Positions 11,401-18,544 of a stretch of 40,263 nucleotides of DNA are shown piece after piece (within the stretch, counting starts at the first letter, position 1; every line of letters begins with the position of its first letter). Made by a program: the position numbers and the translations under genes. The notes below the pieces were generated by a model. It did no database searches. It saw only the letters and a list, made by a program, of their open reading frames with translations, and had not been told where the DNA came from. The stretch lies in IMG/VR virus record IMGVR_UViG_3300020421_000056, positions 1-40,263 of that record, one strand, 5' to 3'. Source of the stretch: a virus.

Positions 11401-13493
11401 CACCTTCAGTTGTCATCAAAGGCGTCGGTAATGGCGCTGGAGGGTGCGAAATCCAAACCTTTATTGAGATAGACACACCAGCAGTTAGAATGGGTGTAGC
11501 GGTCGATTCAGGGGATGCTACGCCATCTACTACACCAACTCGTTTCACCTTCGATTACCCTGTATATCTACAGAATGATACAGAATATGCTTTGGTCGTT
11601 GAGACAGATTCTATTGATTATGAACTATGGTCTTCCAAACTTGGTGAAACTGATATTGCTACAAGCACAGTTATTACAACTCAACCATCACTAGGTTCTG
11701 TATATCGTTCACAAAATACTGAAAGTTGGACTGAAGATATCTTTGAAGATCTTAAGTTCACTATGTATCGTGCTGAGTTTAATACTACAAGACCTGCAGA
11801 ACTACTATTGAAGAATACTAGTTTAGGTTATGAGTTGTTAAACAACAACCCATTTGAAACAAATGCTAGTGCAAACACAAATTCAACATCTAAGTTGTTC
11901 AAAAATAATAACTCTATCTTGAAAGTACATCATAGAGATAATGGTTTCGAGACAACTGGAAAATCCTATGTTTTCTATAGAACTGCTAGAGAGACAGGAG
12001 GTATTACTGAGAGTATCCTTAATAATACATTATTCCAAGTAAGTAACTCTGGTATTGATTTATATACAGTTTCCTCTGCTGGACAAGCTGCTGGAAATGG
12101 TGTTGGTGGTGGAGATAATGTTTATGCTACTTTCAACAGAAAGTTTGAAACTCTATATCCACAAGTTTCTTATCTATCATTTACAGGAACTACCTTATCA
12201 ACAGAAGTCAAAACTACAAATGTTGTACCAGTAGATTCAAAAACAACTAATTATACCTCTTATTCACAAGATGATTATGAAAGAACGTTCTTGAATGAAC
12301 CACATTACTTTACTAATCAGAAGATGGTTGCTTCTGACATTAATGAAACACTCAATAATTTGTCAGATTCCTTAAGATATAAGATGTCTCTATCATCTAC
12401 TGTGTCTCATTTGAGTCCAATTGTTGATCTTTCTACTGCTACTGTTAAAACAGTAAGTAATAGAATTGAAAATGCTATGGGTCAGGAAGATAGATTTGGT
12501 AGAAGAGATCAAATCATCGAGTTCTATCCAGTTTATGCTTTTAAACTTGCAGGACAAGGTGCTACTGAGATTCAAGACAATCAAACTATCAAAGGTGTAA
12601 CCACTAAAACTACTGGAACCATTGCAAGAGTTGACGGTGATACTGTTTATGTAAGAGTTAAAACATCACAATTCTTCCAAAAAGGAGAAACTGTAACTCT
12701 AGGAAACCAATTATCTCTTAATAGCGTAGTAGTTGATTCTACTCCTTCACAAGTTCTAACAACTATTGAAGATGCTGCAACAATTGTAGCACGTAATCCA
12801 AATGTCATGTTGGAAACATATGACAATGTTATTACAGGTAAGGCAACTATTTGGAATAGTAAAACACAGAAATTAACTCTAAGGGTTGATGTTCATCCTA
12901 TCAATAATAGTTTTACTGATAAGATTACTGATAATGTTTTCTATAACAGAAACGCTGTTACAGCAGATCAACTACCAGATATCTTCCGTGTAGGAGATTT
13001 TGTTAAGTATCCAAACCAACCAGAAATTGAAAATGCATATCTTGAGGTTGGAAAAGTAACTTATACCAATGGTTTAGATTTTGTTGCTGAAGATACATCC
13101 AAGAATGGATCTGCCGCGGCCAAGTATGTAACTAAAGAAGTTGCTATTGCTAATCCAGCAACTGCGATTGATGTTCATCTCTTAGCAAATGTTAAAGACA
13201 TTTCTAATATTGAAGTGTATTACAAGTACAAGAGAGCATCTAGTCAAGAAAACTTTGACGACATCGATTGGATCTACTTTAACGAAAAAGGAGAACCAGA
13301 TGTATTTGAAATTGCATCCAGTGAAAATACTATTTCTGGAATTGTAGAAAGACAATCTGCATATCAAGATCTTAAGTATAGTGTAGAAAATCTACCTGAA
13401 TATTCTTCATTCGCAGTCAAAATTGTAATGAAAGGAGTGGATCCATCATACGTTCCTAAAATTCAGGATATCAGAGCAGTAGCAGCATTCTAA
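5406..13493 (+). CDS. Giant virion structural protein, DUF4815-type N-terminus
   Basis: The protein has 2695 residues. The N-terminus, with N-V-S-P-Y-Y-E-D-F-D near residue 8 and G-R-E-L-T-Q-L-Q-S-I-L-Q-N-Q at about 35-48, matches what I know of the DUF4815 family of T4-like cyanophage structural proteins. A short predicted coiled coil, M-R-D-I-G-K-L-E-K-R-I-E-R-L-E-Y-Y, starts at residue 1361 and is also typical. Between and after these lie beta-rich repeats, including T-G-L-T-S-G modules near nt 5740 and 12590 and two G-x-x-Y modules at nt 11236-11445. It occupies the place of T4 genes 9 and 10, so a baseplate-periphery or fibre-anchoring role is likely, but sequence alone does not prove this. 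It is followed after 9 nt by a 71-aa gene. Late transcription is expected from the box at 5362. Function beyond virion structure is not established. Confidence 0.85.
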   Translation: MPQKTNLNVSPYYEDFDANKNFYKILFRPGYSIQGRELTQLQSILQNQVESFGKYAFKQGELVIPGEVGLNTKLDYVKLSSVSEVAVNEGNDIVYKKYDISQLVGQQLTGLTSGVTATILATKLATESTSDTLYVNYINSGSSNTEPTFRQGETLEVVDGVNTPLLVVGTDGSVLPTSIQVTNPDTDETTSLESPAMGFGSAVKVEEGIYFVNGYFVRCDQELLVIEEYYNKPSAKVGFTIKEEIVSPEEDVSLYDNAIGSSNYTAPGAHRLKISLSLKEFALNAITDKNFIQLLTISKGEVKSKVSSTDFSVIEQTLARRTFDESGDYVVDTFDIDVREWAQKDGNRGFYGADDFGLYNNLTADEASRKMVASIGPGKAYIKGYEIVTKETKYLDINKARESLSSDNVTLKTKGLPSYSITNVYGSVPLNKEGSDLTAYPDVFLYSTFNDGSIGLNDTELTSDHKQTVNRRGLSFDPTDGVKTIALQVTSTSQLIGSVSDATFQTTFGTLYYIKTRSDLGSPTSIGSFKTLAFSTTPKPLVNSSESVQYLELTVTGRKDELELLLLEYDLSDPAYLRKIFLTEAEAATDSNEFGFIVDYSPTITPVIGKVKPSNFVLQDRGSGFNSDSDIILSRGRLAAGTAAYNATFGFSYFDPQFFTKIVLESIPAGYDAGKYVFGVESGAYGVVEGTPAGVYTTSNLLFVKTLSGRFLSGETIRDEDGNTVRIARENTISHFIVANRGLGYADGVSLLINGLEYDSSKINIEKTPDGKIYKASVANRSAVNIEYAQPPAVTAKNPDAAGAPNAGASIVPVLFRDTVTTYTPQNVKSIGCSFGAGKENKFTADVVVDSQKYSEIKTVTDYTFFGSKGSVFLESTSFSADASQSIQQGDLVQFSDDDNNLVRSIVQYGTKQEGAYKSRIYLDTALPGAVTNASIVRLRPKVSNSTSGTLLYPTGSKQVSRISAGNDDTKIKYYFRRDFVTTASSGGGIITFAAQLPFGTQRFARFSEENYIVTVLDPGDAPDIVKGDIVYIAEDAVEVTSSTDTASGLTSGSISLQLPSTYFGTIPSNGTFPKLKLTATLEVSNAKPRLKTVVRNKRITVTSAGDRVVPLRGTDYDTEVVEILSYSDAFKLKYVYEGTSSQPPQIDTAGNLISGTDVTSRYSFDSGQRDTIYDVSRIVLKPGFEATTGQLVIAFDYFEHSQGDFCTIDSYLHEAGIPEDEIPSFDSSVLGITELKNVIDFRPKVDSKAIIPGFLDTSSLEVTEGSFASAGAVITSTPAPDRNLEFTFSFSQKQYLDRIDGIFLDKRGNFIVKEGNSSLNPSKPDPIEDAVPLFYAYVPAFTTTSKDVRITPVDNRRYTMRDIGKLEKRIERLEYYTTLSILEQQALNMQVKDEIGLDRFKSGFFVDNFEAHKVGNLKSLDYRCAIDSQQSVLRPQSKEDSISLTEVNIREDQRTVSGYQKTGSMVTLPYKNLSLLGNNFASSKVNPNPFVVLQYVGDSELSPSIDQWYDQSVEPVVVDTNTDLFNIFLAKEDVKESLSSLHNSFVVNWVGASSSFTSINSLGEVNSRSANTTVSSASVGSSSNISPQNNEVGKGLQTKSVGDSIVATSLSFFARSVPVKFNIGRMKPNTKVYVFLEGRDISRWVNPDLRYTGIAGNSLSAFNGTITTDEYGYASGLIVLPAGLPPLENATWGGDVNTVPYDTSAEELNFTAGTLTFRFTSSPTNSEKTGVDTYTEVKYYATGILPENPPSIVSTKPSIFKSNEGVQLIESNTDNPVRPNPLAQTFKVENLEGGCFITGVDLYFNKKSTNVPVKTYITNVDAEKPAKNIIPGSEKTLSPNTILKCFASGNMAVYKGESVTGASSAASGPILKIFDKNNVELVSTASGKYSLTNEQVYTVVLSNHNGRSFVQNEDLIIPSVTLANATDGTDFVLAVAKDSGKLSDIRITNTGLNYDSAILTIESPQLPGGSNATASIEVSGGRIYNAEISLAGFGYTEAPSVVIKGVGNGAGGCEIQTFIEIDTPAVRMGVAVDSGDATPSTTPTRFTFDYPVYLQNDTEYALVVETDSIDYELWSSKLGETDIATSTVITTQPSLGSVYRSQNTESWTEDIFEDLKFTMYRAEFNTTRPAELLLKNTSLGYELLNNNPFETNASANTNSTSKLFKNNNSILKVHHRDNGFETTGKSYVFYRTARETGGITESILNNTLFQVSNSGIDLYTVSSAGQAAGNGVGGGDNVYATFNRKFETLYPQVSYLSFTGTTLSTEVKTTNVVPVDSKTTNYTSYSQDDYERTFLNEPHYFTNQKMVASDINETLNNLSDSLRYKMSLSSTVSHLSPIVDLSTATVKTVSNRIENAMGQEDRFGRRDQIIEFYPVYAFKLAGQGATEIQDNQTIKGVTTKTTGTIARVDGDTVYVRVKTSQFFQKGETVTLGNQLSLNSVVVDSTPSQVLTTIEDAATIVARNPNVMLETYDNVITGKATIWNSKTQKLTLRVDVHPINNSFTDKITDNVFYNRNAVTADQLPDIFRVGDFVKYPNQPEIENAYLEVGKVTYTNGLDFVAEDTSKNGSAAAKYVTKEVAIANPATAIDVHLLANVKDISNIEVYYKYKRASSQENFDDIDWIYFNEKGEPDVFEIASSENTISGIVERQSAYQDLKYSVENLPEYSSFAVKIVMKGVDPSYVPKIQDIRAVAAF

Positions 13494-13502
13494 TTTCCGC
13501 GT

Positions 13503-13718
13503 ATGGACCACATCAAAGTTGAAGGGCACGATGGTCTCGTAAGAGACAAAAACACTGGTGCCATCATTAATCTGGACGATTCTGCTATATCTGCAAGACG
13601 CAAGTCAAAACAGATAGGTTCCGCGTTGGACGACATAAATATGTTGAAGAATGAAGTTTCTGAGATCAAATCTTTACTTAGAGAGTTAATTAAAAATGCC
13701 AGCAATTCAAGTAGCTAG
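13503..13718 (+). CDS. Small virion-region protein with C-terminal coiled coil
   Basis: This 71-aa protein has an N-terminal block with V-E-G-H-D-G-L-V-R-D and G-A-I-I-N, a pattern I associate with a small gene next to structural genes in many marine T4-like phages. Residues 38-65 form a heptad-like helix, so a trimeric or dimeric coiled coil is plausible. Its 3' end overlaps the next gene by 23 nt in another frame, which suggests translational coupling. It could be a linker or chaperone for the neighbouring fibre proteins; no function is proven. Confidence 0.75.
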   Translation: MDHIKVEGHDGLVRDKNTGAIINLDDSAISARRKSKQIGSALDDINMLKNEVSEIKSLLRELIKNASNSSS

Positions 13719-16700
13719 AACTGATACCTTTGAGAATCAAAGGCAAAAGATTAACACGATCAGTAATCAGATTTTTAGCATCGCTCAAGGTGGTAGCGAT
13801 CTATCTACTGGTATTTTAAAACTAGGTGACGGTACAAAGGCTACTCCGTCACTAGCTTTCACAAATGATGTTGATACAGGACTATACAGAGCAGGATCAA
13901 AAACAATTGGTATTATTTCTAATACCAAACTTCTTGCTACATTTAGTAATCAAAGTAATGAATTCTTTAATGATGTAAATTTCATTAAAAATGAAATATC
14001 ATCAGCATTCATTAATATTACTGACAGTGGTCAAAACTACGATGGAGGAACTTTTAGTGATGTTCCTGTTATTGGTGGATCTGGTATTGGTGGTTCACTT
14101 AATATTACAGTTGAGGCATTTACAGGAACAATCACTAACGTTGGTGTAGATTATATTGCAGGATCATTCTCTAGTGTCAATGTTTCTGGTGGAACTGGAA
14201 CTGGAGCAACAATTACTTTCCAAGTTCTTGGTATTGAAGGATCAACTACAAACAAAGGTAGTTCATACTCTGATGGTCTTTACAGTGATGTTCCATTTAC
14301 TGGCGGTACTGGATCGGGAGCAACATTTTCTTGTAATGTAAACGGTGGTGAGGTAGAAGGAGTTACCATTAGTGACGAGGGATCTGGATATAGAAATGGT
14401 GACGTTCTTTCAGCTAGTAATGCAGATCTTGGAGGATCTGGTGGAGGATTTGTTTATGAAATTAGTAATAGTCCTGGCACAATAGATACTGAATCTTTCC
14501 AATTTGTTGACAAAGGAACTGGGTATGCTGTTGGTGATGTATTAGGACTTCCAGGTGGTATTACTGGAGTATCAACTACTTTAGACAATACCTCTCAAGA
14601 TATTACTGTAACACAAGCACAAGCAGATCAAATTGAAACAGGGTTTGTTGTAACACAAACTGGTGGTGCTGGTGTTCTTGTAGGTAGTGGTGGTCCTGGT
14701 GGTGGTACTAATCCAACGGTATTCAATAAAAGTGGAACTACTATTACGTTGTCTGCTCAACCAGATACTTCTGGATCTGCTACTCTGAGTTTTCAACCAG
14801 CATATGGAACTCCAACGACACCATTCTCGTTTACTATCAGTAAAGTTGGAGCAGTAGAAAATGTATCTGTAAGTGCTGGTGGTAGTGGTTATGCTGGTGG
14901 TGATGTTCTTACTGTATCTCCATTTAATCTGGTTCAACCAATTACGTATACAGTAGATGTAACTCCAGTAGATAAACTTTCATTTACTGGAACACTTGCA
15001 ACTTCTTTTGTATCAGTAGGAGATTCGATTTATATTCCTGGTGGAGCAATTGAGAATACTCAGATTACATCACAAACAACTATTGCAGGTGAATCAAATA
15101 ATTCGTATAGTAATGTAACTGCAACTGGTGGAACTGGATCTGGAGCAGTATTTACAGTAAACAGAGGAATTAGTGGAGATGTTTCTACTGTAGACATTTC
15201 TACTGCTGGTGCTGCATATACAGCAGGTGATGTTCTTACTATTGCTGGTGCAGATGTTGGTGGAACAACGCCAACAGATAACATTGTATTTGAGGCACAA
15301 TCTGTTAGTGCAGATGGAGCTTCTGCAGAAGTTTATGAAGTCCTATCTTCTGGTGGCAATATCACTCTATTGGTTGTTGCTTCGGGTGGTAATTTTACAG
15401 AAAATGATTCCGTTGCAAAAGTTGGAGTTCCTGCCACACTAGCTCCAATTGATTCTCTTGATAGTGGTAACAAATATTTTATTGATACTGGATCTGGATC
15501 AGTATATCATCCATCTTTAACGTTATTTGCTGGCAACACATATAGATTTAATAATGCTTCACAGAGTTCTCACCCATTTAGATTTTCACAATTTCCAGAT
15601 GGTATTCATACTCCAAGTAAAGTTGTTGGATTAACAGCTACCCTAAATGATGCTAGCACTACAGTAACTCTTACAAGCACAACTGGCATTCTACAAGGCA
15701 TGAGTGTCACGTCAACTGGTGGCGGAGGTAGTGGAGGAACTGTTGATTCAGATACCTTTGTAGCATCAGTTGTAGATGCTACGACTATTACCTTAACAAA
15801 AGTTCCTAGTACATCTGGAGCTGCAACTTTAGATTTTACTGGATTTGCTTATACAGAGGGTGTTAGTTATGAAGGATCATATTCATCAATCTTAGTTACA
15901 GAGACCACACCAACTCTATATTATTATTGTGAAGTGCATCCTGATATGGGTGGCAGTGAAAACAATGAACCATCACTTACTATTGATCCAAATAACCCAA
16001 AAACTTTTGGAACTGGTTTTAGTATGACTCTGACAGATGTTTTATCAACATCTGCAGCTGCTATTGATATTAGCGAAAGAAAAATTACAACAAATGAAAT
16101 TGCTGTTGATACTGGAGCAATTGATACACTAACTGTTGCAACACAATTAAATGCTGATCAAATTGTTGGATCAGTAGCTGCATTGAATACGATTAATTCA
16201 AATGCTGCATTTGCTGTCAATTCAACTGGATATGATACTACTATCAATTCTGATAATTTAAAAGTAGGAACTTTATTCAACGTTGAAGCATCTTCAGGAG
16301 ATGTTCAAACTTCTGGTAATTTTAAAACATTAGCAACATTAAATGTTAATGACAAGATTACTGTAACAGATAATACAATTACATCTACTGCAGGAAATAA
16401 CTTAGTTCTACAACCAGCTTCTGGAAAAATTGCAAAAGTTGATGCTCTTTCTGCTCTAATCATTCCTGTTGGTGATACTGCAGGAAGACCTGGATCTGGA
16501 GTTGTTGAAAATGGTGCAATTAGATTCAATACAGATAATAGTCAGTATGAAGGATATAGTGCAGCAACTGGTTCTTGGTCTTCTCTTGGTGGTGTAAGAG
16601 ATATTGATGGTAACACTTATATTCTAGCAGAACTTACTGCTGGTGCTAATGATAATACACTTTGGTTCTATAACGATAGTCAAAACACATTAAAGTTAAC

Positions 16701-18000
16701 AGGAACTGAACTACAGTTTGTTGCAACCAAAACTATTTCTTCTCCTAAGTTAGGTCTTCCAACTTACTCTGTGTTTACACAAAACACTCCAGTTGTAATC
16801 GGAAACTATGTTAAGTATAGAAACAATCTGTATGAAGTTACAGGTGCTGGTACAACTGGTGGTCAAGGAACAGAACCAGTTCACACATCAGGTGCTGCTA
16901 ACAGTGGCACTGCACAACTTACTTTCTCGCAAGTAGCTGTTTCTGAGTTAATCTTTAATGAAGTAGATGAAGTAAGAATCGGACCTAATAAAGATTGTCC
17001 TTTAATTATTGGTCAAGAACTCAAACTACATGACAACAGAATTTCAACAACTGTTCAGGATTTAATCATTGAACCTAATGCAGGTAAACAAGTAATTGTA
17101 AACTCTGTAACACACTTTAGAATTCCTGCTGGTAATGATAATCAGAAATCTGTAGCTCCTGCTGGTGCTGGTTCTATTCGTTTCAACACTACAATTCAAC
17201 AGTTTGAAGGATATAGTGGTACTAACTGGTCTTCACTTGGTGGTGTTAGAGACGTTGATGGCAATACTTATATTATTCCAGAAACTGCTCCTGCAGCAAA
17301 TGAAAATATTCTATACTTCTATAATAATAACGTCAATACAATTCAGTTAACTGAAACTGTATTAGATTTTACTAATATTGATACTATCACAACTAGTGGT
17401 GGAACAAGTCTTGCTCTTGACACATCAACTTTAACATTAAACAGTAACGCAACTACTATTGATAACAGTGCTGCTGACAGAACATTTATTAGTACCACAA
17501 AACAATACCTTGATTTGGGTCTTTCAAGTGGATTAAATACTGATCCTGTTCTTAGATTAGATGATCAAGGTGATGTTTACTTAAACACAACATTTGGATC
17601 TGGATCTTTCAATGGTGTTAAGGTTCTTGATGGAGAACTAAAAGAATTTGAACTAGCTGATTTTAAAATTGCGACAACAACATTTGCTTTGATTAAAGGT
17701 GGTTTAGAATCTTCTAACGCTATTTTATATAATAGTGGAACATCCAAAGGATGTAAAGTATCAGTCGTATCACAATCCAGTTCTGGAAAGAGATCTTTTT
17801 GTGAATATTCAGTTATAGATAATGGTACTGACATCTTCCATAATGAATATGGATCTCTGAATACTTCTGGTGCTGATGGTTTCACAGCAGCATTTGACTT
17901 CACTGCTTCTACAGAAGCCAGAATTACATTAACCCTGACAAATGATCATGCGACTTCTGATGTTGTTAACTTCACCGTACTAGTTCAGGAACTCAAGTAA
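13696..18000 (+). CDS. Fibre-like virion protein with embedded cupredoxin-like domain
   Basis: The 1434-aa protein starts with a conserved-looking segment (V-A-R-T-D-T-F-E-N-Q-R-Q-K-I-N) followed by a fibre motif, P-S-L-A-F-T-N-D-V-D-T-G-L-Y-R. Residues about 105-525 hold repeated glycine-rich G-x-x-Y beta modules. Residues about 590-760 look like a cupredoxin domain with H626, C745, H748 and M751 as candidate copper ligands. The C-terminal part has two copies of a module containing I-R-F-N-T and S-S-L-G-G-V-R-D-x-D-G-N-T-Y-I (nt about 16510-16625 and 17175-17280). The last ~150 residues resemble a globular head domain without recognised family. The ATG at 13696 is inside the previous gene, and the stop codon shares its last base with the next ATG. 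It is probably a fibritin or whisker or fibre-type protein; the precise structural position is unknown. Confidence 0.8.
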   Translation: MPAIQVARTDTFENQRQKINTISNQIFSIAQGGSDLSTGILKLGDGTKATPSLAFTNDVDTGLYRAGSKTIGIISNTKLLATFSNQSNEFFNDVNFIKNEISSAFINITDSGQNYDGGTFSDVPVIGGSGIGGSLNITVEAFTGTITNVGVDYIAGSFSSVNVSGGTGTGATITFQVLGIEGSTTNKGSSYSDGLYSDVPFTGGTGSGATFSCNVNGGEVEGVTISDEGSGYRNGDVLSASNADLGGSGGGFVYEISNSPGTIDTESFQFVDKGTGYAVGDVLGLPGGITGVSTTLDNTSQDITVTQAQADQIETGFVVTQTGGAGVLVGSGGPGGGTNPTVFNKSGTTITLSAQPDTSGSATLSFQPAYGTPTTPFSFTISKVGAVENVSVSAGGSGYAGGDVLTVSPFNLVQPITYTVDVTPVDKLSFTGTLATSFVSVGDSIYIPGGAIENTQITSQTTIAGESNNSYSNVTATGGTGSGAVFTVNRGISGDVSTVDISTAGAAYTAGDVLTIAGADVGGTTPTDNIVFEAQSVSADGASAEVYEVLSSGGNITLLVVASGGNFTENDSVAKVGVPATLAPIDSLDSGNKYFIDTGSGSVYHPSLTLFAGNTYRFNNASQSSHPFRFSQFPDGIHTPSKVVGLTATLNDASTTVTLTSTTGILQGMSVTSTGGGGSGGTVDSDTFVASVVDATTITLTKVPSTSGAATLDFTGFAYTEGVSYEGSYSSILVTETTPTLYYYCEVHPDMGGSENNEPSLTIDPNNPKTFGTGFSMTLTDVLSTSAAAIDISERKITTNEIAVDTGAIDTLTVATQLNADQIVGSVAALNTINSNAAFAVNSTGYDTTINSDNLKVGTLFNVEASSGDVQTSGNFKTLATLNVNDKITVTDNTITSTAGNNLVLQPASGKIAKVDALSALIIPVGDTAGRPGSGVVENGAIRFNTDNSQYEGYSAATGSWSSLGGVRDIDGNTYILAELTAGANDNTLWFYNDSQNTLKLTGTELQFVATKTISSPKLGLPTYSVFTQNTPVVIGNYVKYRNNLYEVTGAGTTGGQGTEPVHTSGAANSGTAQLTFSQVAVSELIFNEVDEVRIGPNKDCPLIIGQELKLHDNRISTTVQDLIIEPNAGKQVIVNSVTHFRIPAGNDNQKSVAPAGAGSIRFNTTIQQFEGYSGTNWSSLGGVRDVDGNTYIIPETAPAANENILYFYNNNVNTIQLTETVLDFTNIDTITTSGGTSLALDTSTLTLNSNATTIDNSAADRTFISTTKQYLDLGLSSGLNTDPVLRLDDQGDVYLNTTFGSGSFNGVKVLDGELKEFELADFKIATTTFALIKGGLESSNAILYNSGTSKGCKVSVVSQSSSGKRSFCEYSVIDNGTDIFHNEYGSLNTSGADGFTAAFDFTASTEARITLTLTNDHATSDVVNFTVLVQELK
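14006..15264 (+). repeat. Cluster of degenerate G-x-x-Y beta modules in the 1434-aa protein
   Basis: About six degenerate modules of roughly 30-45 codons share a pattern: a beta strand, a G-S-G-Y-type turn, a D/G-x-x-x-D-V strand, and a G-G-T-G-S-G-A loop. Approximate copies are 14006-14117, 14128-14226, 14236-14466, 14497-14560, 14850-14920 and 15097-15264. Single or paired copies of the same module occur in five other virion genes in this window. Confidence 0.7.
15463..15975 (+). other. Predicted type 1 copper (cupredoxin-like) domain within fibre protein
   Basis: Residues about 590-760 contain a G-N-T-Y-R-F strand, S-S-H-P-F-R-F (H626) and the C-terminal loop L-Y-Y-Y-C-E-V-H-P-D-M-G-G with C745, H748 and M751. 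The spacing C-x2-H-x2-M equals that of amicyanin-type blue copper proteins, and one upstream His completes the four-ligand set. Residues about 641-717 (nt 15616-15846) look like an inserted module between two cupredoxin strands. The fold call is from motifs only. Confidence 0.65.
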
Positions 18001-18500
18001 TGGCAACCAATTTAACAAATTTTGATTCTTTAGGTGGATTCTCTGTAGGAGAAACAACTCATATTGACGAGAATCACAATGCTATGTCTCTCAATTCAAT
18101 TGAGATGAAAAATTTATTTTATGGAGATAGCAAAACAACTAATTATATCCTAAGAGGACTTAACACAGCAACATTACAACTAGATAATGTTGGAACCCAG
18201 ATTACAGTCGAGAGTAATACTGTTAATTTTATAACAGGACATTTTCTTGGTGTTAATCCTTCTGGTACTGTATTTACTGGAAAAATTGAAAGTGCTGTTT
18301 ATTGTGGTCCTGCTGGGGCAACTCAGGTTCTGTCAAGTATGCTTACCATCATTAAAGATGATATTCCAGATGCAGAATCGTGGACTATTGAACCAACCAC
18401 GGCAACAAATCGTTTTAGTTATTCCACTATCAGAACTGGAACAGTTCAAACAATTAAGTGGGCAGTATCGACAGAAGTTATCAGTATAGCTTGGACTTGA
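18000..18500 (+). CDS. Uncharacterised virion-region protein
   Basis: The product has 166 residues. Its ATG shares one base with the stop codon of the 1434-aa fibre gene (TAATG), so the two are probably translated together. I do not recognise the family. The N-terminal half contains short beta repeats resembling fibre shafts, and the C-terminal half (from about residue 95) looks like a compact globular domain that ends in a hydrophobic strand, I-S-I-A-W-T. There is no signal peptide or membrane segment. Its position between two fibre genes suggests an accessory virion protein such as a fibre cap or connector; this is inference from context. Confidence 0.7.
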   Translation: MATNLTNFDSLGGFSVGETTHIDENHNAMSLNSIEMKNLFYGDSKTTNYILRGLNTATLQLDNVGTQITVESNTVNFITGHFLGVNPSGTVFTGKIESAVYCGPAGATQVLSSMLTIIKDDIPDAESWTIEPTTATNRFSYSTIRTGTVQTIKWAVSTEVISIAWT

Positions 18501-18501
18501 T

Positions 18502-18510
18502 GCTAAATAT
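18502..18510 (+). promoter_or_regulatory. Possible degenerate late promoter before the giant fibre gene
   Basis: GCTAAATAT lies 2 nt after the preceding stop codon and about 35 nt before the ATG at 18545. It differs from the NATAAATA core at one position (CTAAATA). The same variant occurs before two other genes in this window, with similar spacing. Confidence 0.4.
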
Positions 18511-18544
18511 AGAATAGGTAAAAAGTCACGGACAAGGCAGCACC

